Below are positions 1-3,877 of a DNA stretch of 5,232 bases, one piece after another. A program made the translations under genes and the position numbers. The stretch's first letter is position 1. Each line of letters opens with the position of its first letter. This DNA is from Eggerthellaceae bacterium UBA5906 (lineage in GTDB: Bacteria; Actinomycetota; Coriobacteriia; Coriobacteriales; Eggerthellaceae), in assembly GCA_002431805.1 (NCBI GenBank), contig DJEE01000083.1, forward strand, positions 1,288 through 6,519, written 5' to 3'. The notes beneath the pieces are model-generated. The model was given only the letters and a program-made list of their open reading frames with translations, did not search any database and was not told where the DNA came from.

Positions 1-228
1 TCGGCTGTATCGGATTCAAACCGCGTGATTGCACTGCAACACATGGGGTTTGAGGTCATGCTTGTATCATACGAGCAAATCTCGCGCGCCGACCACTTCG
101 ACGCGCTTAGAAGGCTCATCGCAAGCCGCCTTGGGATTGCGTATCGAGACAAAACCAGAAACTTGCGCAAGCGCGAGCACGAACTGCGGCGAAACATTTT
201 CATCGACTGGGAGACCTTAGCCGCCTAG
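1..228 (+). CDS. C-terminal fragment of a protein with a probable endonuclease-like fold (partial, 5' end outside window)
   Basis: The frame is open from base 1 to a TAG at 226-228, giving 75 residues with no convincing internal start. The GTG at 25 and ATG at 43 have no ribosome binding site, so the gene began upstream. What is visible is a Asp-Ser-Asn-Arg segment, then an Ala-Leu-Gln helix, a beta strand (GFEVMLVSYEQI) and a basic C-terminal helix rich in Arg, Lys and Glu, ending WETLAA. An acidic residue before an Arg, a helix containing a Gly, then a hydrophobic strand followed by a Gln-containing helix resembles the end of DUF559/AbiEi-associated nuclease-like proteins, which are common as paralogues in Coriobacteriia. 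The family assignment is from memory of such patterns and rests on the tail only; the active-site region lies outside the window. That this is a coding region is more certain than its function. A terminator follows 84 bases downstream. Confidence 0.75.
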   Translation, partial: SAVSDSNRVIALQHMGFEVMLVSYEQISRADHFDALRRLIASRLGIAYRDKTRNLRKREHELRRNIFIDWETLAA

Positions 229-288
229 CGCGCCTCAACCTAGCATCTGCCCAACATACTTTATATCGTTGCGCCCTGTAGCACGTTA

Positions 289-310
289 GGGTCATCGGTT
301 TTTGTGACCC
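289..310 (+). other. Hairpin immediately upstream of the terminator
   Basis: GGGTCA at 289-294 is complementary to TGACCC at 305-310, with a 10-base loop containing a run of five T. It sits one base before the terminator hairpin at 312-329. It could be part of a compound terminator, a 3' end stabilising structure for the upstream mRNA, or the body of a small RNA ending at the terminator. An alternative pairing, CCCT (274-277) with AGGG (288-291), competes with it. No firm role can be given. Confidence 0.45.
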
Positions 311-311
311 C

Positions 312-335
312 ACCCGCGTACATGCGGGTTTTCTT
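312..335 (+). terminator. Rho-independent terminator after the first gene
   Basis: ACCCGC (312-317) pairs with GCGGGT (324-329) around a 6-base loop and is followed by a T-rich tail, TTTTCTT (329-335). The stem is GC-rich and the tail lies on the plus strand, so it fits termination of the partial gene at 1-228, whose stop codon is 84 bases upstream. Confidence 0.75.
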
Positions 336-350
336 ACACATGCTGTTATT

Positions 351-381
351 TTGCACCCGCAAATGCATACCAAAATATCCT
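351..381 (+). promoter_or_regulatory. Possible promoter in the AT-rich stretch
   Basis: TTGCAC at 351-356 resembles a -35 box. A TATCCT at 376-381 is 19 bases downstream, and a weaker AATATC at 374-379 is 17 bases downstream. The surrounding bases 361-400 are clearly more AT-rich than the rest of the window. A transcript from here would cross both palindromes and a repeat copy before reaching the esterase at 667, giving a leader of roughly 280 bases. Neither -10 match is strong. Confidence 0.3.
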
Positions 382-398
382 ACTAATTTACTTACCTT

Positions 399-413
399 GC
401 GAAGTGCGTAGGT
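399..413 (-). repeat. Dispersed 16-base repeat, copy 1 (reverse orientation)
   Basis: Read on the minus strand this is ACCTACGCACTTCGC, matching the consensus of six copies in the window for 15 of 16 bases; the final G is replaced. It faces copy 2 (518-533), and 14 bases (401-414 and 517-530) are perfectly inverted relative to each other with 102 bases between. Confidence 0.8.
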
Positions 414-422
414 TTCGTCACT

Positions 423-447
423 CGAAGATAGCATGATGCTATCTTCG
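423..447. repeat. Perfect 25-base palindrome
   Basis: Arms CGAAGATAGCAT (423-434) and ATGCTATCTTCG (436-447) are exactly complementary around a single central G. Twelve perfect base pairs with a one-base centre are too tight for a good RNA hairpin loop, although opening the centre would give a stable stem. The structure fits a binding site for a dimeric regulator at least as well. No T tract follows on either strand, so it is not a simple terminator. It lies between face-to-face repeat copies 1 and 2 and is about 42 bases after the possible -10 box at 376-381. Confidence 0.8.
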
Positions 448-461
448 CTGCACCAACCAGG

Positions 462-479
462 AGATTTGCCGGCAAGTCT
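462..479. repeat. Second, imperfect palindrome of 18 bases
   Basis: AGATTTGCC (462-470) pairs with GGCAAGTCT (471-479) with one G-T wobble. The core TTGCCGGCAA (466-475) is a perfect palindrome. It begins 14 bases after the 25-base palindrome and also lies inside the repeat copy 1/copy 2 interval. Confidence 0.6.
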
Positions 480-517
480 GCGGCATCAGCAGCACGGCGA
501 CATCATTTCGGCCAACA

Positions 518-533
518 ACCTACGCACTTCACG
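518..533 (+). repeat. Dispersed 16-base repeat, copy 2
   Basis: ACCTACGCACTTCACG differs from the six-copy consensus at one position (A instead of G at base 14). It is preceded by GCCAACA, and GCCAA also precedes copy 6, so the shared block may extend slightly upstream of the core. Confidence 0.8.
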
Positions 534-652
534 TATCATATGGAATGCAAGTACTCCGAAAACCGCCATCCCTGCTTGCCACAGCCTTGCGCAGCTGTTA
601 CCCCCCGCAACGCACCAAGCAGCAAGTCGCGTTACCACCTCATTTACTATCG

Positions 653-659
653 AAGGAAG
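653..659 (+). promoter_or_regulatory. Ribosome binding site deciding the esterase start
   Basis: AAGGAAG ends 7 bases before the GTG at 667. No comparable site precedes the in-frame ATG codons at 433 and 436, so this site selects the GTG as the start. Confidence 0.7.
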
Positions 660-666
660 CATCCTT

Positions 667-1356
667 GTGATCAGCACATACACCATCCACGACAATCTTG
701 TTACCTTGCATCTGCCCGACAGCCCAGGTACCTTAAACCCCTTACAAGTTGTGTATTTGCACACAACGGAAAACAGTGGGATTGACGTATGGGAGCAGTG
801 CGCCCAGCTTGGCTGCGGGCCCTTCGCGCTTGCGGCCATCAAGCCGAGCTCGTGGAACGACGACCTTACCCCCTGGCCGTGCCCGGGAATTTTCGCCGAC
901 GACAAGCCGTTTGGCGGCAATGCTTGCGCCCAGCTGGATCTGCTTGAACACGAAATCATCCCAACAATCGAGCGCGACCTCACAAAACCGCCTGATCAAC
1001 GCATTGTCGCCGGGTATTCGCTTGCCGGGCTGTTCGCCACATGGGCTGCGTTTGAAAGCACTTTGTTCAGCGGCGTTGCCAGCGCTTCGGGGTCGTTTTG
1101 GTACCCAGGTTTCGCCCAATTCGTACGCGAGCACACACTTACAAGCCCCGTAACACGCGCATATTTCTCCCTCGGCAGCAAAGAAGCGCGCACGCCAAGC
1201 CGACTGCTGCGCAACGTCGAGCAGGGAACACGGCAGGTCGCAGACGAATTTCGCGCCAAAGACGTCAAAACCACCTTCAAGAAAAACCCGGGCAACCACT
1301 TCAAAGAGCCAGCATTGCGCATGGCAAAGGCAATCCGCTGGATGCTCGACCAGTAA
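667..1356 (+). CDS. Alpha/beta-hydrolase esterase, Fes/IroE-like (putative esterase family)
   Basis: This 229-residue protein is a cytoplasmic serine hydrolase of the putative-esterase type, whose relatives include siderophore trilactone esterases and S-formylglutathione hydrolase. No signal peptide or membrane segment is seen. The first ~30 residues form a beta-rich entry ending in a VVYLHT strand. Residues 70-74 carry a WPCPG turn. The nucleophile elbow GYSLAG has Ser118, SGSFWYPGF follows at 141-149, an FSLGSKE strand end at 167-173 is where the family has an acidic residue (Glu173), and PGNHF at 208-212 supplies the catalytic His211. Length matches compact family members. GTG at 667 is chosen because AAGGAAG lies 7 bases upstream; an in-frame extension to 433 would add 78 residues unlike the family. 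The substrate is unknown: no siderophore synthesis or transport genes are nearby, so a specific ferric-siderophore role is not supported. It converges with the methyltransferase gene and appears to be transcribed alone. Confidence 0.88.
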   Translation: MISTYTIHDNLVTLHLPDSPGTLNPLQVVYLHTTENSGIDVWEQCAQLGCGPFALAAIKPSSWNDDLTPWPCPGIFADDKPFGGNACAQLDLLEHEIIPTIERDLTKPPDQRIVAGYSLAGLFATWAAFESTLFSGVASASGSFWYPGFAQFVREHTLTSPVTRAYFSLGSKEARTPSRLLRNVEQGTRQVADEFRAKDVKTTFKKNPGNHFKEPALRMAKAIRWMLDQ

Positions 1357-1474
1357 AAGCCTTCGCTCGCCGCGCGCAAAACGATGCGGCAAACGGCACG
1401 TCAGCGCCAAGCATGGGACGAGAAACGGCACCTCACCCCGCACAGTATACGTCAGACGATTCTGGCCGCCGCGC

Positions 1475-1517
1475 AACCAAAAGGCAAGGCCAGCACGCAA
1501 TCGGCACCGGCCTTGCC
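1475..1517 (-). terminator. Rho-independent terminator of the methyltransferase gene
   Basis: GGCAAGGCC (1483-1491) and GGCCTTGCC (1509-1517) form a perfect 9-bp stem with a 17-base loop. On the minus strand the stem is followed directly by TTTTGGTT (complement of 1475-1482), the expected U-rich tail. It starts 46 bases after the methyltransferase stop codon. On the plus strand the following bases are GTTAAAT, a poor tail, so it probably serves the esterase transcript only weakly. The remainder of the 207-base gap (1357-1563) shows nothing else I can name. Confidence 0.8.
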
Positions 1518-1563
1518 GTTAAATCATCTGCCGCTTGCAGCAACAAGCGACGCATCGCCTCAG

Positions 1564-2283
1564 CTACTTTTTGCGCAACGTCACGGCAATGGTGTTCAGA
1601 TACGCAAGCGCACCGGCCTCAACGGCAGCACGGTCACCGCGCGCATAAGGATTGTCGCACGCTATCCAATCAGCCCATGCCTCGTTCGTGCATGCCATCG
1701 GGTGCATATCGACGATCTCCACGCCTTCGGCTTGCTCAATCATCGCCCTCCACCAGGGGATATCGTGCATATACTCAAGCTGCTCGGGCGTCCATGACGC
1801 ACGCAAACACGCCGGGATGTCGTCATGGCAATCGCGAACCATACCGGGAATCGATAGGTACAGCATGCCACCCGGCTTGACGTACGGCAGCAGTTTCTCG
1901 CCCAGATACCGCGAGTCGCGGCCGTAATAGTTGTACGAATCGATACTCACAACCGCATCGAAAAACTCCTTCGGAAACGGTAGCCCTTCCGCAGCGTCTG
2001 CCTTCACGGGGTGAATTGCCTTGTCAGGCACGCCCTGCTGCCGGAAAAACGCCCGATTGCGCACAGGGTCGCTCCAAAGGTCAACGGCATACACGTTAAA
2101 GCCATACTCCCGCGCCAGCATTACGCTTGTGATGCCCTCGCCCGACCCTAGGTCGCACACAACGCTGCCGATGGGCACATGCGCGTCCGCCAGCAGCTCC
2201 TCGCACAGCTTAAGCGAGTTCGGACCCATGATTTTCGAGCGCACGAGTGTGGTGTCAAATTTATTAGCTTTAGAGAATTTCAT
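1564..2283 (-). CDS. Class I SAM-dependent methyltransferase
   Basis: The 239-residue product is a soluble Rossmann-fold methyltransferase. Motif I is VVCDLGSGEG at residues 41-50 (SAM-binding glycine loop), the acidic residue ending strand 2 is Asp68 in VYAVDLW, Asp96 lies in the adenine-contact position, and FDAVVSIDSYNYYG (108-121) is the motif IV region. LPYVKPGGMLYLSIPG (132-147) is the usual strand 5 block. The C-terminal part has WTPEQLEYMHD and a WADWIACDNPYARGDR block followed by a YLNTIAVTLRKK last strand. This composition matches a subfamily of small uncharacterised methyltransferases common in Firmicutes and Coriobacteriia; the methyl acceptor, probably a small molecule, is unknown. 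The start is the ATG at 2283 because AGGAAAG precedes it; the open frame continues to 2373 but the added 30 residues lack family character. It is a single gene, with a terminator downstream and possible operator dyad upstream. Confidence 0.9.
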   Translation of the reverse strand: MKFSKANKFDTTLVRSKIMGPNSLKLCEELLADAHVPIGSVVCDLGSGEGITSVMLAREYGFNVYAVDLWSDPVRNRAFFRQQGVPDKAIHPVKADAAEGLPFPKEFFDAVVSIDSYNYYGRDSRYLGEKLLPYVKPGGMLYLSIPGMVRDCHDDIPACLRASWTPEQLEYMHDIPWWRAMIEQAEGVEIVDMHPMACTNEAWADWIACDNPYARGDRAAVEAGALAYLNTIAVTLRKK

Positions 2284-2286
2284 TGT

Positions 2287-2293
2287 CTTTCCT
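2287..2293 (-). promoter_or_regulatory. Ribosome binding site of the methyltransferase
   Basis: AGGAAAG on the minus strand lies three bases before the ATG at 2283, with the AGGA core six bases away. It favours this start over a GTG at 2373, which lies 90 bases further upstream. Confidence 0.65.
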
Positions 2294-2322
2294 GTCTTGA
2301 CCTGCGCCAATACATTGACGCT

Positions 2323-2351
2323 CTCTAATACCTGCACAGGTTGGGACGCAA
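2323..2351 (-). promoter_or_regulatory. Possible methyltransferase promoter with internal dyad
   Basis: On the minus strand TTGCGT (2351-2346) is followed 17 bases later by TTAGAG (2328-2323), a modest -35/-10 pair. The spacer contains ACCTG-TG-CAGGT (2341-2330), a dyad with 5-base arms that could be an operator. The -10 match is weak and the dyad short, so both assignments are tentative. Confidence 0.28.
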
Positions 2352-2580
2352 CAGAACCTAAGACCGTCAGCACGGCCCTGTAACACAGTTATTCGTTACG
2401 CGTCCCTAAAAGACAACGACCAAAAAGACATCCCCTTGAAATTGGGCGCGGCAAGGCCCATCCCTACCGCCTGGCCGCATTCTACGCCCTGCGCAACGCC
2501 AAAGCAACCAAAACGCGGCCGAAAAAAGCCAAAACAAGCTGCGCGAGACAATGGCCGAGCGGCCTTGAACGCACAACTTA

Positions 2581-2596
2581 CGCGAAGTGCGTAGGT
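2581..2596 (-). repeat. Dispersed 16-base repeat, copy 3 (reverse orientation)
   Basis: The minus strand reads ACCTACGCACTTCGCG, identical to the consensus. With copy 4 it forms a perfect 16-base inverted pair enclosing 115 bases. Confidence 0.85.
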
Positions 2597-2711
2597 TTAT
2601 CGCAGCAAGACGCCAAGGAGCCGGCGTTCGGGCAAGGCCACCCCCCGAAACCCCATGTCAAACGCATGCGATCGCAGCGCACGCACCCTGCAACTCGCCA
2701 ACGCGCAAACC

Positions 2712-2727
2712 ACCTACGCACTTCGCG
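2712..2727 (+). repeat. Dispersed 16-base repeat, copy 4
   Basis: ACCTACGCACTTCGCG matches the consensus exactly and is followed by CACG. Within the extended copy the pentamer CGCAC occurs twice, separated by TTCG. Confidence 0.85.
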
Positions 2728-2764
2728 CACGATAGCAAGGTGTCATAGCCGCGGCACCGCACCG

Positions 2765-2780
2765 ACCCACGCACTTCGCG
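2765..2780 (+). repeat. Dispersed 16-base repeat, copy 5
   Basis: ACCCACGCACTTCGCG has one difference from consensus (C for T at base 4). The next four bases, CACG, are the same as after copy 4. It starts 53 bases after copy 4. Confidence 0.82.
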
Positions 2781-2805
2781 CACGTTTGGTGAAGCGAAAG
2801 CGCCA

Positions 2806-2821
2806 ACCTACGCACTTCGCG
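2806..2821 (+). repeat. Dispersed 16-base repeat, copy 6
   Basis: ACCTACGCACTTCGCG matches consensus and is followed by CTCG. It starts 41 bases after copy 5 and ends 61 bases upstream of the proposed proC -10 box, a position suited to an upstream regulator site. Confidence 0.85.
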
Positions 2822-2882
2822 CTCGTTCGGAGCACAAAGATCCCTCGGCCAACCGCGAAACGAAGACATTACATAGCTGACG

Positions 2883-2888
2883 TACAAT
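2883..2888 (+). promoter_or_regulatory. Probable -10 box of proC
   Basis: TACAAT is a good -10 match located 60 bases before the proC ATG. No convincing -35 is present: the hexamer at 17-base spacing is ACGAAG, and AAGACA sits at only 14 bases. An activator acting from upstream is conceivable. Confidence 0.45.
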
Positions 2889-2911
2889 AGCAACAGCAAA
2901 CGCAAGCAGCG

Positions 2912-2928
2912 CAGGCGCAAAGCGCCTG
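2912..2928 (+). other. Leader hairpin just upstream of the proC ribosome binding site
   Basis: CAGGCGC (2912-2918) and GCGCCTG (2922-2928) make a perfect 7-bp stem with an AAA loop. It ends 9 bases before the AAGGAGG. No U tract follows, so it is not an intrinsic terminator. It may stabilise the 5' end or modulate ribosome access. Confidence 0.6.
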
Positions 2929-2937
2929 TATCCAATC

Positions 2938-2944
2938 AAGGAGG
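2938..2944 (+). promoter_or_regulatory. Ribosome binding site of proC
   Basis: AAGGAGG is a perfect anti-16S match four bases before the ATG at 2949. Confidence 0.85.
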
Positions 2945-2948
2945 CACA

Positions 2949-3740
2949 ATGGACGCGAAAACGGCGCGCATCGGATTCATCGGGTTCGGCAACATGGCGC
3001 AGGCAATGGCAAAAGGCCTGGTGAACCATGCAGGCGTAGACGGCAGCCGCATCACGGCATGCGCGGCCCACTTCGACAAGCTGTCGGCAAACTGCTCCGC
3101 GATCGGGGCTACCGCCGTGCACACGCCGGCCGAAGTGGCGCAAGCAAGCGACCTGATCATCGTGGCAGTTAAGCCGTACATGGTTGCCGAGGTCCTTACG
3201 CCCGCGCGCGAGGCGTTGGCGGGCAAGGCCGTTGTGTCGGTTGCCGCTGGCCTGCTGTTCGACTTCTACGAAGACCTGCTAGGCACAGGCAGCCACCACC
3301 TGTCCACCATCCCGAACACGCCCATTGCAGTAGGGTGCGGCGTTATCGCGTGCGAGCAAACACACTCGCTGGCCGCTGACGAATGGGAGGCGTTTACCCA
3401 GCTGTTCGGCCCTATCGCGCTCATCGAGCCCGTGGCCGGAAACTTGCTGTCAACCGCCAGCGCAATAGCCGGTTGCGGGCCCGCGTTTGCCGCCATGTTC
3501 CTGGAATCGCTGGCAGACGGCGGCGTGAAAAACGGCCTGCCGCGCGCAACCGCTTACCGTCTTGCCGCGCAGATGATGGCCGGCACCGCGCAGCTGCACT
3601 TGGCAACCGGAACGCATCCCGGCGCCATGAAAGACGCCGTGTGCAGCCCGGGCGGCACCACTATCAAAGGCGTAGCCGCGCTTGAAACGGCGGGCATGCG
3701 CAGCGCCGTGATCAGCGCCGTTGACGCCACGCTGCAGTAA
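2949..3740 (+). CDS. proC: Pyrroline-5-carboxylate reductase
   Basis: This 263-residue cytoplasmic enzyme catalyses the last step of proline synthesis, reduction of 1-pyrroline-5-carboxylate to L-proline with NAD(P)H. The N-terminal Rossmann domain opens with IGFIGFGNMA (8-17), the dinucleotide-binding glycines. AVKP is at 73-76, VSVAAG at 96-101 and the substrate/cofactor-contact IPNTPIAVG at 121-129. The C-terminal dimerisation and substrate domain starts with SAIAGCGPAF (171-180), equivalent to the family's SGSGPAY, and carries the family signature HPGAMKDAVCSPGGTTIKG (223-241), in which Ser233 and Thr238 are at the positions that contact substrate in known structures. Length is typical. 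Strand 2 ends ITACAAHFDKL without the Arg often found after it in NADPH-preferring members; cofactor preference therefore cannot be assumed. ATG is fixed by the AAGGAGG four bases upstream. It is preceded by a -10-like box, a leader hairpin and three tandem repeats. Other proline genes (proA, proB) are not in the window, so proC stands alone here. Confidence 0.96.
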   Translation: MDAKTARIGFIGFGNMAQAMAKGLVNHAGVDGSRITACAAHFDKLSANCSAIGATAVHTPAEVAQASDLIIVAVKPYMVAEVLTPAREALAGKAVVSVAAGLLFDFYEDLLGTGSHHLSTIPNTPIAVGCGVIACEQTHSLAADEWEAFTQLFGPIALIEPVAGNLLSTASAIAGCGPAFAAMFLESLADGGVKNGLPRATAYRLAAQMMAGTAQLHLATGTHPGAMKDAVCSPGGTTIKGVAALETAGMRSAVISAVDATLQ

Positions 3741-3751
3741 ACCCGCCTGCC

Positions 3752-3770
3752 TGCAAGCAATTGCTGTGCA
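3752..3770. promoter_or_regulatory. Dyad-symmetric site after proC, possible operator
   Basis: TGCA (3752-3755), AGCAATTGCT (3756-3765, a perfect 10-base palindrome), one G, then TGCA (3767-3770) form a near-symmetric block 11 bases after the proC stop. There is no T tract, so it is a poor terminator. It lies 17 bases upstream of the possible -10 box at 3787, so an operator for the following operon is plausible but unproven. Confidence 0.35.
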
Positions 3771-3786
3771 AGGTTAACAAGAGCGG

Positions 3787-3792
3787 TAAAAT
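3787..3792 (+). promoter_or_regulatory. Possible -10 box for the RmlD-like/symporter operon
   Basis: TAAAAT is a fair -10 match in an otherwise GC-rich window, within an AT-rich patch (3772-3800). The best -35-like hexamer, TTGCTG (3761-3766), is 20 bases upstream, longer than optimal. No terminator is seen between proC and the next gene, so readthrough from proC is also possible. Confidence 0.35.
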
Positions 3793-3864
3793 AAGCAAGT
3801 TTGAACACCAACAATTCGTCTGCGTCGGCCGCTTTGCAACAGCAGCCCCGCCTACAGCCAACAA

Positions 3865-3871
3865 AAGGAGG
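3865..3871 (+). promoter_or_regulatory. Ribosome binding site of the RmlD-like gene
   Basis: AAGGAGG six bases before the ATG at 3878 fixes the start. The open frame extends back to 3761, but those 39 codons precede a perfect ribosome binding site and would lie before the Rossmann fold. Confidence 0.85.
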
Positions 3872-3877
3872 CGTCCC

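Larger units (their letters stand above)
229..666. other. Gene-free stretch with terminator, promoter-like DNA, repeats and palindromes
   Basis: These 438 bases separate the first gene from the esterase. From left to right they hold two adjacent hairpins (289-329), an AT-rich stretch of about 60 bases with a possible promoter, a reverse copy of the dispersed 16-base repeat, a perfect 25-base palindrome, a second palindrome, and a forward copy of the repeat. The last ~130 bases, up to the esterase ribosome binding site, show nothing I recognise. An open frame runs through 433-666 into the esterase, but its peptide resembles no part of the esterase family and is built partly from the repeat and palindrome, so I treat it as untranslated. 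Confidence 0.7.
2284..2948. other. Gene-free stretch with a cluster of dispersed repeats
   Basis: These 665 bases divide the divergently transcribed methyltransferase and proC. They contain the methyltransferase promoter region, an unremarkable GC-rich stretch (2400-2580) with only weak hairpins such as TGGGC/GCCCA (2443-2447, 2456-2460), four copies of the 16-base repeat (2581-2821), two overlapping palindromes at 2663-2676 (CGCATGCG and TGCGATCGCA), and the proC promoter and leader. Open frames here translate to Arg/Lys/Pro-rich peptides that mostly spell out the repeat, lack ribosome binding sites and resemble no protein I know, so no gene is called. Confidence 0.7.

Noticed and set aside
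229..432. tRNA or known riboswitch in the first gap
   Set aside because: No T-loop GGTTCGAATC-type sequence, no cloverleaf pairing and no riboswitch core that I recognise; only hairpins are seen.
398..533. Insertion sequence remnant
   Set aside because: No transposase coding fragment and no target-site duplication flank the inverted copies, so only a non-coding miniature element remains possible.
742..1500. Minus-strand open frame of 252 codons opposite the esterase
   Set aside because: It is antisense to a gene with an intact catalytic Ser and His, and its peptide shows no domain.
1098..1880. Long plus-strand open frame of 260 codons overlapping the esterase end and the methyltransferase
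   Set aside because: It crosses two convergent genes with clear family motifs. Its peptide is Arg/Ala/His-rich with no motif, as expected of an antisense or shifted frame in GC-rich DNA.
2284..2373. 30-codon N-terminal extension of the methyltransferase to a GTG at 2373
   Set aside because: The ATG at 2283 has AGGAAAG in front of it, and the extension would run through the probable promoter.
2581..2825. CRISPR array
   Set aside because: The repeats are only 16 bases, occur in both orientations, and have irregular spacers of 115, 37 and 25 bases. No cas gene is present.
2666..2890. Small basic open frame of 74 codons in the repeat cluster
   Set aside because: There is no ribosome binding site before the ATG, and the peptide is largely a translation of the repeat copies, with Arg, His and Thr bias.
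2384..2948. Replication origin or plasmid iteron cluster
   Set aside because: No DnaA boxes of the TTATCCACA type, no AT-rich unwinding stretch and no replication gene nearby. The repeats are also found 2 kb away.
3761..3877. 39-codon N-terminal extension of the RmlD-like protein
   Set aside because: AAGGAGG six bases before the ATG at 3878 and the position of the Rossmann glycines near residue 13 fit the shorter protein.
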